From contig JAZRLP010000012.1 of the NCBI GenBank assembly GCA_045646905.1, forward strand, positions 7,935 through 71,934: a DNA stretch of 64,000 bases. The letters are read 5' to 3'. This document shows, piece by piece, positions 26,946 through 35,996 of the stretch (within the stretch, counting starts at the first letter, position 1; every line of letters starts with the position of its first letter). The notes under the pieces are model-generated. The model made no database searches, was not told the origin of the DNA, and was given only the letters and a program-made list of their open reading frames with translations. The translations under genes were made by a program, and so were the position numbers. This DNA is from RGIG4079 sp045646905 (GTDB lineage Bacteria > Bacteroidota > Bacteroidia > Bacteroidales > Muribaculaceae).

Positions 26946-28040
26946 ATGAAAGGGAATTTTGGATCATTCGTAAAAAAAGAGTCGTTGCACATTCTTCGTG
27001 ACAAACGCACAATGCTCGTCGTTATGCTCATTCCAGTCGTGCTAATGTTACTATTTGGCTTTGCTATTTCAACCGAGGTAAATAATATAAATGTGGCAGT
27101 AGTGGCATCTAATCGCACCGATGGGGTGAAAGATGCCGTAGAGCAAATTTCACAAAACGAATATTTCACTTTTTGTGGATACATATCACCCGACCAAATA
27201 GACTCCAAATTACGATCAAGCGAGGTAGGTGCTGTCGTAGTATTTGCAGCCGACTATGACCGTCGTGTTGAGCAAGCCTCTACGGGAATTCCTTCAAAGC
27301 CACTCATTCAATTGATTGTTGACGCCTCAAATGTAAACACAGCCAGCTCGGCTACAGCCTATCTGCAGAATATCTTGCTCAAATCTGATGCGCAACAAGC
27401 AATGTTTGAAACTCGCATGCTATTTAATCCGCAATTAAAAAGTGCTTATAACTTTGTTCCAGGAATTATGGGTCTCATCTTCATTCTTGTGTGTGCAATG
27501 ATGACATCGGTATCTATTGTTAGAGAGAAAGAAGTGGGCACAATGGAGGTTTTACTCGTTTCACCCGTTCGCCCTGTAAAAATCATTTTTGCCAAGATGA
27601 TTCCTTATTTCACGATTTCGTGCATAGTGCTTGTAATGATTCTTCTACTTGCTCGATATTTGCTTGGGGTTCCAATGTCGGGCGGCATTTGGGGCATATT
27701 TTCTTTGTCACTGCTTTACTTGGTGCTATCACTTTCGCTTGGGCTACTTATTTCAACCATTGCCCAAACCCAAATAGCAGCATTATTGATGTCGGCAATG
27801 GTGTTAATGATGCCCATCTTAATGCTTTCGGGGCTATTATTCCCCATCGAGAACCTCCCATCATTTTTCCAAGTATTATCAAATATTATCCCTGCCCGAT
27901 GGTATATTGATGCCATGCGCAAAATGATGATACAAGGCGATGCCATCACGGCTGTTTGGCACAATTGTGCTATTCTGCTCGGCATGACCATCGCCTTATT
28001 AGGCATATCTCTCAAAAAGTTCAACGACAAACTCGAATAG
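26946..28040 (+). CDS. ABC-2 type exporter permease (YbhS-like)
   Basis: 364 residues. One N-terminal membrane helix after FVKKESLHILRDKRTMLVVMLIPVVLML, a periplasmic domain of about 130 residues, and five C-terminal helices with the conserved REKEVGTMEVLLVSPV amphipathic element and LSGLLFPIENLPSFFQVLS. Pairs with the next permease in a YbhFSR-like drug exporter. Lies 5 bp after the ATPase gene. Confidence 0.9.
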   Translation: MKGNFGSFVKKESLHILRDKRTMLVVMLIPVVLMLLFGFAISTEVNNINVAVVASNRTDGVKDAVEQISQNEYFTFCGYISPDQIDSKLRSSEVGAVVVFAADYDRRVEQASTGIPSKPLIQLIVDASNVNTASSATAYLQNILLKSDAQQAMFETRMLFNPQLKSAYNFVPGIMGLIFILVCAMMTSVSIVREKEVGTMEVLLVSPVRPVKIIFAKMIPYFTISCIVLVMILLLARYLLGVPMSGGIWGIFSLSLLYLVLSLSLGLLISTIAQTQIAALLMSAMVLMMPILMLSGLLFPIENLPSFFQVLSNIIPARWYIDAMRKMMIQGDAITAVWHNCAILLGMTIALLGISLKKFNDKLE

Positions 28041-28044
28041 CCTT

Positions 28045-29148
28045 ATGAAAGTATTTATAGCGTTGTTACAAAAAGAATTTCTTCAAATTCGACGCAATTC
28101 ATTCCTCCCACGATTGATTATTGCGTTCCCCATATTGGTAATGCTTCTGATGCCTCTCATCATGACTATGGATGTGAGAAATGTCAATATTGCAATTGTT
28201 GACCTCGACCATTCATCGACATCTCATCGCATTGCGTCGCATATTAATGCCTCGGAGTATCTCTCGTTAGCACAATCTACTGCCGAATATCCTCTTGCAT
28301 TAGATGCCTTGAAACATGGAGATATTGATATTATTGTTCAAATTCCCAACAATTTTGAACGCGATATGACCATCTCAACTCCCGAGCGCATAAGCATCAC
28401 TGCCAATGCCGTAAATGCTACCAAGGGGAGCATGGGCTTGCAATATACCGTTCAAACTATAGCCAAAGCTTTGGCCGAACTTCAATGTGAGAAAAGTCCC
28501 ATAAATGTTCAAGAATTGCTCACTGTTGAGAATAGATATAATCCCACTTTAAATTATAGGTATTATATGATTCCAGCCTTGATGATTATTTTATTTATTC
28601 TCATATGTGGATTTCTCCCGGCATTGAGCATCGTGGGCGAAAAAGAGAGTGGCACAATTGAACAAATAAATGTCACCCCTATCTCAAAATTAACTTTTAC
28701 GCTATCAAAACTTGTCCCCTACTGGATTATAGGGCTATTTGTTGTAACGGTGGCTATGATTGTAGCACGATTAGTTTATGGTCTCTCTCCTGTGGGGTCG
28801 GTTGCGACAATATACTTTGGTGCAATATTGTTTATTTTCACTATCTCGGGTTTTAGCATCACTATTGCCAACTTTTCCGACACTATGCAACAAACAATGT
28901 TTGTAATGTTCTTTTTCGTTATGATATTCATGTTGTTGAGTGGGCTTCTCACCCCCATCGACTCCATGCCACAATGGGCACAGCGTTTCACGCTATTGCT
29001 TCCTCCTCGCTATCTCGTTGAGATATTGCGCTCGGTATATCTCAAAGGGACAACCTTCATTGAACTATGGCCCAACTTTGTAGCATTAGGCATTTTTGCC
29101 ATATCGTTCAATACTCTTGCCGCCCTCACCTACAAGAAACAAGCATAG
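28045..29148 (+). CDS. ABC-2 type exporter permease (YbhR-like)
   Basis: 367 residues, same topology as its neighbour: helix 1 (LIIAFPILVMLLMPLIM), periplasmic domain, then helices with VGEKESGTIEQINVTPI and LLSGLLTPIDSMPQWAQ. Last gene of the exporter operon, 4 bp after the partner permease; no clear terminator follows. Confidence 0.9.
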   Translation: MKVFIALLQKEFLQIRRNSFLPRLIIAFPILVMLLMPLIMTMDVRNVNIAIVDLDHSSTSHRIASHINASEYLSLAQSTAEYPLALDALKHGDIDIIVQIPNNFERDMTISTPERISITANAVNATKGSMGLQYTVQTIAKALAELQCEKSPINVQELLTVENRYNPTLNYRYYMIPALMIILFILICGFLPALSIVGEKESGTIEQINVTPISKLTFTLSKLVPYWIIGLFVVTVAMIVARLVYGLSPVGSVATIYFGAILFIFTISGFSITIANFSDTMQQTMFVMFFFVMIFMLLSGLLTPIDSMPQWAQRFTLLLPPRYLVEILRSVYLKGTTFIELWPNFVALGIFAISFNTLAALTYKKQA

Positions 29149-29184
29149 CAATGTGTGCACTCATGCCATTTGTCGTTGATTGAT

Positions 29185-29215
29185 TTTGTGGGAACCTATT
29201 TTTTTATTAGTTTTG
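29185..29215 (+). promoter_or_regulatory. Promoter of the DAACS symporter gene
   Basis: TTTG (29185-29188), 19 nt, TAGTTTTG (29208-29215): a near-perfect Bacteroidota promoter; start of transcription near 29222. Confidence 0.75.
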
Positions 29216-29249
29216 CTTTGTGTAACTAATAAATCAATTGTTTATCGCA

Positions 29250-30410
29250 ATGAAACTACCCCGTATCAATCTACTCACTCGCATATTAATTGCTATAATA
29301 CTCGGTATAGGTGCCGGCATAGTGTTTCCCCATGCGTTGGCTCGTGTATTTGTGACTTTTAATGGCATTTTTAGCGAACTACTTGGTTTTTGCATTCCTC
29401 TGATTATAATAGGCTTTGTAGCCCCAGCGATTGCCGATATAGGTTCGCGTGCCGGAAAGATGCTACTCGTCACTGTGCTAATAGCCTATGGCATGACTCT
29501 CTTTGCTGGGTTTAGTTCCTACTTTGTGAGCGATACGCTATTCCCCTCGTTAATATCTATACAGCCCAATTCTTCCATTGCCGAAGATGCCTCACTCGCT
29601 CCATATTTTAAAGTCACTATTCCCTCACTGATGGGAGTAATGACTGCGCTTGTTTTAGCATTTACATTGGGACTTGGATGTGCTAAATTATCGTCAAACT
29701 ATCTGCGCAATGTTATAAATGATTTTCGCGACATCATCAATCTCGTGATTTCAAAAGTCATTATACCTCTTCTCCCTCTTTATATCTTCGGTATATTCCT
29801 CAACATGACTATTTCGGGGCAAGTGGGTGGTATTATTCTCACCTTTGCCAAAATCATAGCAATAATTTTTGCCCTACATATAGCCATCCTCATTCTTCAA
29901 TTTTGCATTGCAGCGCTTTTCAGCAAGAAGAATCCGTTCAAATCGCTTGCCACAATGATGCCAGCCTATTTCACTGCACTCGGCACTCAATCGTCGGCAG
30001 CGACAATACCTGTAACGCTCCGTCAAACCATTAAGAATGGTGTAAATGAAGATGTAGCAGGCTTTGTGATACCTCTATGTGCCACAATCCACATGAGTGG
30101 TAGCACATTGAAAATCGTAGCCTGTGCGTTGGCAATAATGCTCACAAGTGGCATGGCTTACGACCTTTCAATGTTTGCAGGTTTCATATGTATGCTTGGC
30201 ATCACCATCGTTGCTGCTCCCGGTGTTCCTGGTGGAGCAATTATGGCCTCATTGGGTTTATTGAGTTCGATACTTGGCTTTAGCGAAGCCGACAATGCCT
30301 TGATGATAGCACTTTACATCGCTATGGATAGTTTCGGCACAGCGTGCAATGTAACTGGCGATGGCGCAATAGCACAAATCATCAACCGCATCTTTCAAAA
30401 AGGGGAATAA
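29250..30410 (+). CDS. Dicarboxylate/amino acid:cation symporter (DAACS family)
   Basis: 386 residues from ATG 29250; an earlier in-frame TTG at 29238 is less likely. Eight membrane segments and two re-entrant loops are indicated. Family blocks seen: GFVAPAIADIG, the serine-rich loop LGTQSSAATIPVTL, CATIHMSGSTLKI and the C-terminal DSFGTACNVTGDGAIAQII (the usual NxxxD is N-V-T-G-D). Imports glutamate, aspartate or C4-dicarboxylates with sodium or protons. It has its own promoter and stands alone. Confidence 0.9.
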   Translation: MKLPRINLLTRILIAIILGIGAGIVFPHALARVFVTFNGIFSELLGFCIPLIIIGFVAPAIADIGSRAGKMLLVTVLIAYGMTLFAGFSSYFVSDTLFPSLISIQPNSSIAEDASLAPYFKVTIPSLMGVMTALVLAFTLGLGCAKLSSNYLRNVINDFRDIINLVISKVIIPLLPLYIFGIFLNMTISGQVGGIILTFAKIIAIIFALHIAILILQFCIAALFSKKNPFKSLATMMPAYFTALGTQSSAATIPVTLRQTIKNGVNEDVAGFVIPLCATIHMSGSTLKIVACALAIMLTSGMAYDLSMFAGFICMLGITIVAAPGVPGGAIMASLGLLSSILGFSEADNALMIALYIAMDSFGTACNVTGDGAIAQIINRIFQKGE

Positions 30411-30440
30411 TAGTAACTCACAAGGTTGACATCGCAGAGC

Positions 30441-30611
30441 GTTATCCATGTTATCGTGTTATTTTACGGTAACAACGATAACACACGATAACACCACAAT
30501 AGCACCTAAAAGCACTAACAATCTCTTTATCAGCAATTATTACTCATATCAACATATTGTGTTATCCATGTTATCCATCGATAACACGATAACATGATAA
30601 CACGATAACAG
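30441..30611. repeat. GTTATC iteron block, copy A (about 170 bp)
   Basis: Block of GTTATC/GATAAC units in both orientations (GTTATCCATGTTATCGTGTT..., ending CACGATAACATGATAACACG). Contains two inverted arrangements separated by about 65 bp of unique sequence that includes TCAGCAATTATTACT. Aligns over its full length with copy B (31047-31212) in the same orientation, about 80% identical by eye. Confidence 0.85.
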
Positions 30612-31046
30612 TACCTCTCAAATAACACAAATGTGTATTACTCCTATACGATTCAATTGTTTTTACTTTTACCTATACGCTTACCACAACTATAACTACG
30701 ACTAATCAACAAATGCTATTATCTCTGCTATAGTGATAATTATATCCTATACCTATAGGTGTAAATATAAGATTTATTGTGCTAATAAAGCACAAACTAT
30801 AAGAGGCTATAACAAAATCACAAAATTGTTATAGTCTCTATTTTACCCATATAGATATTTAATTAATAGCATATTAATTACAATATATATCTCCCCCTAC
30901 CACTATACCTATAGTAGTATGCCGTGTATGTTGTGTTGTGTAATGCAAAGTTACAACCTATAAAAACCGAAAATATGCGATAATGTACAAAAATGAAAAA
31001 AACATTTTTGTTGCTGTTGCCGGTGAATATTTTCTCAATATCCTAT
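30612..31046. other. AT-rich non-coding spacer with two strong hairpins
   Basis: No open frame with coding character. Hairpins: TTGTGCT/AGCACAA (30777-30795) and AGAGGCTATAACAA/TTGTTATAGTCTCT (30802-30839, 13 of 14 pairs). Several CTATACCTATAG-type short palindromes occur near 30670-30760 and 30900-30915. It is enclosed by the two iteron blocks. Confidence 0.6.
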
Positions 31047-31212
31047 GTTATCGTTGTTATCGTGTTATTTTACGATAACAACGATAACACTACAATAACA
31101 CCTCAATAGCGCATAAAAAAAACACTATCAGTCTCATTATCAGCAATTATTACTAACATCAACATATCGTGTTATCCATGTTATCCATCAATAACACGAT
31201 AACACGATAACG
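31047..31212. repeat. GTTATC iteron block, copy B (about 166 bp)
   Basis: Second copy of the block at 30441-30611. Its left part is a perfect 17-bp inverted repeat, GTTATCGTTGTTATCGT (31047-31063) and ACGATAACAACGATAAC (31072-31088). Its right part repeats GTGTTATCCATGTTATCC followed by GATAACAC units. Confidence 0.85.
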
Positions 31213-31221
31213 CTATTAGAT

Positions 31222-31260
31222 ATAAAAAACAAGGAGATGGGTCGCAGTGACTCATCTCCT
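31222..31260 (-). terminator. Terminator after the CoA transferase gene
   Basis: GGAGATGAGTC pairs with GACCCATCTCC (minus strand, one G-U-type mismatch), followed by TTGTTTTTTAT. Confidence 0.85.
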
Positions 31261-31287
31261 CAAGTTGCTTATAGGGTTATAATATTT

Positions 31288-32781
31288 TTATTCAAACTTT
31301 GACCAATCAACATTGCGCATATCGCCCGATGCAGCAAACTCGGTGTGGAATGCGAGTGCGGCATTGAGTGAATGAGGTGTTTGACCACCTTTGCCCATTT
31401 TGATATAATCCCAAAGGAGTTGTTTGTACTCGGGATGCACACAGTTTTCGATAACTGTTTCGGCGCGTTGTAGTGGGTCTTTGCCACGAAGATCGGCAAT
31501 ACCTTGGTCGGTGATGAGCACATCAACCGAGTGTTCGCTATGGTCGAGGTGAGATACCATTGGCACCACATTACTAATCAAGCCACCTTTAGTTACCGAT
31601 GGACAACTAAAGATTGAAAGATATGCATTGCGAGTGAAGTCGCCCGAACCACCAATACCGTTCATCATCTTTGTACCAAGTACATGAGTAGAGTTGATGT
31701 TACCAAAGATGTCGGCTTCGAGAGCAGTATTCATTGTGATAAGACCGAGACGGCGCACGATTTCGGGGTGATTTGAAATTTCACCTGGGCGAAGAATAAT
31801 CTTATCTTGGAAGAATTCCATATTGTTAAACACGCGGTCCATAGCATCGTCAGAGAATGTCAACGAACAGGTACTTGCAAATTTACATTTACCCATTTCC
31901 ATCAAGTCAACCACTGAGTCTTGAATAACCTCGGTGTACATTTCAAATTGAGGAATATCTTTGCTTTCGCCAAGACCTTGGAGCACAGCATTAGCCACAT
32001 TACCCACACCCGATTGCATTGGGAGGAATTCTTTAGGAATGCGACCAGCACGCAATTCGGCAAGAAGGAAGTTGCACACATTAGCTCCAATTTGCATTGT
32101 AACAGCATCAAGTTCGGCAAAACCTTTCACACCATCTTTAGCCGAAGTCTTCACCACGCCTACGATTTTAGCAGGATCAACCTTCAACACAGGAGTACCA
32201 ATGCGGTCGCTTGCTTTATAAATAGGAATTTCGCGACGATAAGGAGGATCTAATGGAAGATACAAGTCGTGTAATCCACGCAATGTTTTGGGCAATGCGT
32301 CATTAAGTTCAACGATGATTTTATCGGCCATTGCAGCGATAGTAGGAGCAATACCCACACCAGTACCCAATATTATTTCACCATTGTCATTGATATCGGC
32401 AGCCTCAATGATTGCAACATTGAGTTTACCAAACACACCATAACGCATCTTTTGAGCAAGTTCCGAAAGGTGCAAATCAAAGTAGTGAGCATCGTGAGCA
32501 TTAAGACGCTTGCGAAGGTCGGGGCTACTTTGATAAGGAGTGCGCATATTGATTGCATTAGCACGAGCAAGGGCACCGTCAACATGATCGTTGGTTGATG
32601 CTCCGGTAAACATGTTAATTTTAAACTCGCGGCCTGCCTCATGTTCTTTAATTGCTAATTCAGCAAGAGCCTCGGTGACAACTTTAGGTGTACCCGATGC
32701 GGTAAATCCTGAAAAACCTACATTATCACCATTCTTGATATGTTCGGCAGCTTCTTGTGCCGAAATAAAATTCAATGCCAT
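31288..32781 (-). CDS. Acetate/succinate CoA-transferase (acetyl-CoA hydrolase/transferase family)
   Basis: 497 residues, the usual length for the Ach1/AarC/Cat1 family. N-terminal GFSGFTASGTPKVVTEAL and the central FLPMQSGVGNVANAVL are typical CoA-binding blocks. The likely catalytic glutamate is E284 in MYTEVIQD, and the glycine-rich FGNINSTHVLG and GIGGSGDFTRNAYLS loops form the active site. Expected reaction: exchange of CoA between succinyl-CoA (or propionyl-CoA) and acetate, typical of mixed-acid fermentation. A hydrolase activity cannot be excluded from sequence. A small membrane-protein gene lies 31 bp upstream on the same strand. Confidence 0.9.
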   Translation of the reverse strand: MALNFISAQEAAEHIKNGDNVGFSGFTASGTPKVVTEALAELAIKEHEAGREFKINMFTGASTNDHVDGALARANAINMRTPYQSSPDLRKRLNAHDAHYFDLHLSELAQKMRYGVFGKLNVAIIEAADINDNGEIILGTGVGIAPTIAAMADKIIVELNDALPKTLRGLHDLYLPLDPPYRREIPIYKASDRIGTPVLKVDPAKIVGVVKTSAKDGVKGFAELDAVTMQIGANVCNFLLAELRAGRIPKEFLPMQSGVGNVANAVLQGLGESKDIPQFEMYTEVIQDSVVDLMEMGKCKFASTCSLTFSDDAMDRVFNNMEFFQDKIILRPGEISNHPEIVRRLGLITMNTALEADIFGNINSTHVLGTKMMNGIGGSGDFTRNAYLSIFSCPSVTKGGLISNVVPMVSHLDHSEHSVDVLITDQGIADLRGKDPLQRAETVIENCVHPEYKQLLWDYIKMGKGGQTPHSLNAALAFHTEFAASGDMRNVDWSKFE

Positions 32782-32812
32782 TTTTGAAAATGTTTTTAAT
32801 GATATTGTTATG

Positions 32813-33160
32813 TTAAAATTTTGTTTTTAATATTTCACTATCAATCACAGCCCTTCTCCATCGCTCGGCATGTGCTTGCTGTTCCTCCTCGCTCATTTCG
32901 GGTTCAGCAGCCATTGGAGGCGTAGGTGTTGGCATCGTAACCGACTGGTCCTCTTGCATAAACGCAGGAGTAGTTTCCCTACGAGGCTCTTCCTTTTCAG
33001 GCTCATCGTCATAAAAAAACGGCGGGAAGATTGTCTTGGGGGCCTTGGGTTGTGGGGATGTTTTCTTGTGGTCGCGCTCTTTTTTTGCATCACTCATTAT
33101 GGTTTTCACAATAAAGAACACAACTACGAAAATACCTATAATTAGTTTGGTAGTATCCAC
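32813..33160 (-). CDS. Small single-pass membrane protein with Pro/Glu-rich tail
   Basis: 115 residues from a GTG at 33160. A membrane helix at about 4-22 (KLIIGIFVVVFFIVKTIM) is followed by a charged linker (KKERDHKK), a proline- and glutamate-rich region and a helical end (EEEQQAHAERWRRAVIDSEIL). I do not recognise it. The longer reading from a TTG at 33181 is unlikely because that codon overlaps the -7 promoter box. It shares a transcript with the CoA transferase (31-bp gap). Confidence 0.65.
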   Translation of the reverse strand: MDTTKLIIGIFVVVFFIVKTIMSDAKKERDHKKTSPQPKAPKTIFPPFFYDDEPEKEEPRRETTPAFMQEDQSVTMPTPTPPMAAEPEMSEEEQQAHAERWRRAVIDSEILKTKF

Positions 33161-33178
33161 AGTTTTAGTAATTTTGTA

Positions 33179-33210
33179 CAAAAATAGATAATTCTCTAAT
33201 CAAATACAAA
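33179..33210 (-). promoter_or_regulatory. Promoter of the small membrane protein / CoA transferase transcript
   Basis: Minus strand TTTG (33207-33210), 20 nt, TATTTTTG (33179-33186). Predicted start near 33172 fixes the GTG start at 33160 with a short leader. Confidence 0.7.
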
Positions 33211-33271
33211 GTTTTAGCACTTTCTTTTGAGCATATAACCGAGAATTTTCATCATTTTGAACAAATTTATT

Positions 33272-34636
33272 ATGTCAAAAAACAAAAAAGAATCAATAAA
33301 CGCAACTACCGACCGCCTACTATTTATCGAAACATATGGCTGTCAAATGAATGTTGCCGATAGTGAAGTGGTAGCATCAATTATGGAAATGGCTGGATAT
33401 GCCATCACCGACAACATCGAAGATGCCGATGCTATTCTTCTTAATACTTGCTCTATTCGCGACAATGCCGAGCAAAAAATCGTGTCGCGCCTACAATTCC
33501 TCGCATCTTTGCGTCGCAAAGGTCGCAAAATCATTGTGGGGGTAATAGGATGCATGGCCGAGCGTGTTAAAGACACCCTCATCAACGACCATGGTGTTGA
33601 CCTCGTTGCTGGTCCCGACTCTTATCTCGACCTCCCCAACCTTTTCGCAGCCGTTGAAGCAGGCGAAAAAGCCATAAATGTGGAATTGAGCACCACCGAA
33701 ACCTATCGCGATGTAATCCCATCACGCATCGGGGGCAATCGCATCAGTGGATTCATAAGCATTATGCGTGGTTGCAACAACTTCTGCTCATACTGCATTG
33801 TACCCTACACTCGTGGTCGTGAACGCAGTCGAGAGGCTCAAAGCATTCTCAACGAACTTGCCGACCTTCAAGCCAAAGGGTTTAAGGAAGTCACTCTTCT
33901 CGGTCAAAATGTAAATAGTTACAACTATATCGATGCCGATGGCAATGCCACAAACTTTGCAGCGCTCTTGGCAATGGTGGCCGAAGCAGCACCCGATATG
34001 CGTGTGCGTTTCACCACTTCGCACCCCAAGGATATGAGCGACGAAATCATCGCTACTATTGCCCGATACCCTAATGTGTGCAACCACATTCACCTACCAG
34101 TGCAATCGGGTAGCAACTCGGTGTTGAAAAACATGAATCGCCGTTACACTCGCGAATGGTATCTCGACCGCATTGCAGCCATTCGCCACGCAATCCCCGA
34201 CTGTGGCATCTCAACCGACATGTTTACAGGATTTTATGATGAAAGCGAAGAAGATTTCCAACTCACTCTCGACCTCATGCGCGAAGTAGGTTTCGATGCA
34301 TCGTTTATGTTTAAATACTCTGAACGCCCTGGCACTATGGCTTCAAAACATATGCCCGACAATATAGCCGAAGATGTGAAAATTGACCGCCTTAATCGCA
34401 TGATTGCACTCCAAAACGAATTGTCGCTTGAGTCAAATCGCAAAGACATAGGCAAAACATTTGATGTATTGGTCGAAGGCGTGTCTAAACGCAGCAAAGA
34501 GCAATTTGTGGGTCGCACCCAACAAAACAAAACTTGTGTGTTCCCTCGTGGCAACTATCGCGTTGGCGACATCGTAAATGTGCGCGTGCTCGAGGTGTCC
34601 TCAGCAACTCTCATCTGCGAATTGGTTGAAAATTAA
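33272..34636 (+). CDS. miaB: tRNA-2-methylthio-N6-dimethylallyladenosine synthase
   Basis: 454 residues from ATG 33272 (an upstream TTG at 33257 is disregarded). UPF0004 domain with GCQMNVADSE (Cys24), LLNTCSIRDNAEQK and GVIGCMAER provides the auxiliary cluster cysteines; the radical-SAM motif is GCNNFCSYCIVPYTRGRERSR; a C-terminal TRAM domain starts near KTFDVLVEGVSKRS. It methylthiolates i6A37 in tRNAs reading UNN codons. Monocistronic, divergent from the small membrane protein. Confidence 0.95.
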   Translation: MSKNKKESINATTDRLLFIETYGCQMNVADSEVVASIMEMAGYAITDNIEDADAILLNTCSIRDNAEQKIVSRLQFLASLRRKGRKIIVGVIGCMAERVKDTLINDHGVDLVAGPDSYLDLPNLFAAVEAGEKAINVELSTTETYRDVIPSRIGGNRISGFISIMRGCNNFCSYCIVPYTRGRERSREAQSILNELADLQAKGFKEVTLLGQNVNSYNYIDADGNATNFAALLAMVAEAAPDMRVRFTTSHPKDMSDEIIATIARYPNVCNHIHLPVQSGSNSVLKNMNRRYTREWYLDRIAAIRHAIPDCGISTDMFTGFYDESEEDFQLTLDLMREVGFDASFMFKYSERPGTMASKHMPDNIAEDVKIDRLNRMIALQNELSLESNRKDIGKTFDVLVEGVSKRSKEQFVGRTQQNKTCVFPRGNYRVGDIVNVRVLEVSSATLICELVEN

Positions 34637-34766
34637 AAAAGGAGAAAGGAAAGAGGAAAAATAATTTATTTTTGTTCTTTATTCTCCATTGTGCATTATA
34701 ACCCACGAGGAGCTCAACGAGATTCATTCGAGTTAATTATGCATTATGAATTATGCATTATAAATT

Positions 34767-35942
34767 ATGGTTGAAAAGCTATGGAATAGAAATTACATAG
34801 CGGTGTGTGCTGCCAACTTTTTGTTGTTTTTTGCATTCTACTTATTGTTACCGATGCTACCGCTATACTTGCGCGACACTTTTAGTGCCGACAAGCAGTT
34901 GATAGGTATCATTCTATCGGGCTATACAATCACAGCACTCATGATTCGCCCCTTTGGTGGTTTCATCGTCGATAGTTTCCCTCGCAAGCAGGTGCTATTG
35001 ATATGCTATTTCTTGTTTTTCGCATTTTTTGCTGGATACATTGTCGCAGGCACAATATTATTGTTTGCCATCATTCGTGGCCTTCATGGCTTTGCCTTTG
35101 GAGCAGTAACCGTTGCCAATAGTACAATGGCCATTGATGTACTCCCCTCATCGCGACGCAACGAAGGGATAGGCTACTATGGCGTGAGCAACAACCTCGC
35201 CATGGCAATAGGCCCATCGATATCGATGTATCTCTATGACCACCACATCGACGCCAATGTAATATTTACAATCTCACTTGTGGCTGCAGCCATAGGGCTA
35301 TTGTGCAATGCCTCGGTTAAAGCACCTCAAAAAGAGTTATCCCGAGAAAAGCAACCTATATCGCTCGATCGTTTTATCCTCACCAACGCCACTCCCGAGT
35401 GCTTGATGGTCATCTTTTTCTCGTTTGCTTATGGCATTCTATCAACCTATCTCGCCATTTATGGAAAAGATGAAATAGGTATAGAGGGTGGCAGTGGACT
35501 ATTCTTCACAATCCTTGCCATAGGATTGATATCGGCTCGCATAATATCGGCTCAATGGGTAAAACGAGGACAACTCACGCTCAACATAGGTGTGGGAATG
35601 ATTGTTACAGTCATAGGGTTTGCTCTTTTCACCTTTTGGCGCGACATCATAGGATTTTATCTATCGGCAGCCGTTCTCGGCATAGGATATGGCGCAATGT
35701 GCCCATCATTCCAAGCCGTATTTGTCAACCTTGCACACAACAATCGCCGTGGCACAGCCAATTCCACCTACCTCACCTCATGGGATTTAGGGTTAGGAAT
35801 AGGCGTACTCGTAGGTGGCGCAATAGCCGAAAGGCTATCATATCACGATGCCTATATTCTCGCCGTCGCAGTGTGCATCATAGGCACAATCACCTTCTAC
35901 AGCCACATCGCCTCCCATTTCAATCGCAACAAATTGAGATAG
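34767..35942 (+). CDS. Major facilitator superfamily transporter
   Basis: 391 residues with 12 predicted membrane helices. The MFS loop 2-3 motif is recognisable as RPFGGFIVDSFPRKQVLLI, and helix 4 has the RGLHGFAFGAV pattern of drug/sugar-phosphate exporters. Substrate cannot be told. The start ATG directly follows AT-rich palindromic repeats (GCATTATGAATTATGCATTA). Followed by a terminator. Confidence 0.85.
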   Translation: MVEKLWNRNYIAVCAANFLLFFAFYLLLPMLPLYLRDTFSADKQLIGIILSGYTITALMIRPFGGFIVDSFPRKQVLLICYFLFFAFFAGYIVAGTILLFAIIRGLHGFAFGAVTVANSTMAIDVLPSSRRNEGIGYYGVSNNLAMAIGPSISMYLYDHHIDANVIFTISLVAAAIGLLCNASVKAPQKELSREKQPISLDRFILTNATPECLMVIFFSFAYGILSTYLAIYGKDEIGIEGGSGLFFTILAIGLISARIISAQWVKRGQLTLNIGVGMIVTVIGFALFTFWRDIIGFYLSAAVLGIGYGAMCPSFQAVFVNLAHNNRRGTANSTYLTSWDLGLGIGVLVGGAIAERLSYHDAYILAVAVCIIGTITFYSHIASHFNRNKLR

Positions 35943-35975
35943 AAAAATCCGCAAGTAAAACACCCACGGATTTTT
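35943..35975 (+). terminator. Terminator after the MFS gene
   Basis: AAAAATCCG and CGGATTTTT (9 bp, 15-nt loop). Symmetric A and T runs make it bidirectional with the convergent barrel gene. Confidence 0.8.
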
Positions 35976-35996
35976 CAATTTATCATCTATTGATTA

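Noticed and set aside
30441..31212. Chromosomal replication origin (oriC)
   Set aside because: TTATCCATG and TTATCCATC differ from the DnaA box TTATNCACA, and no dnaA, rpmH or similar origin-linked gene is nearby. Kept as an unexplained iteron region.
34700..34766. AT-rich palindromic repeats (ATTATGCATTATGAATT) before the MFS gene, and similar sequence at 13100-13130
   Set aside because: Short, simple AT repeats common in intergenic DNA of this kind of genome; no further structure to support a mobile element.
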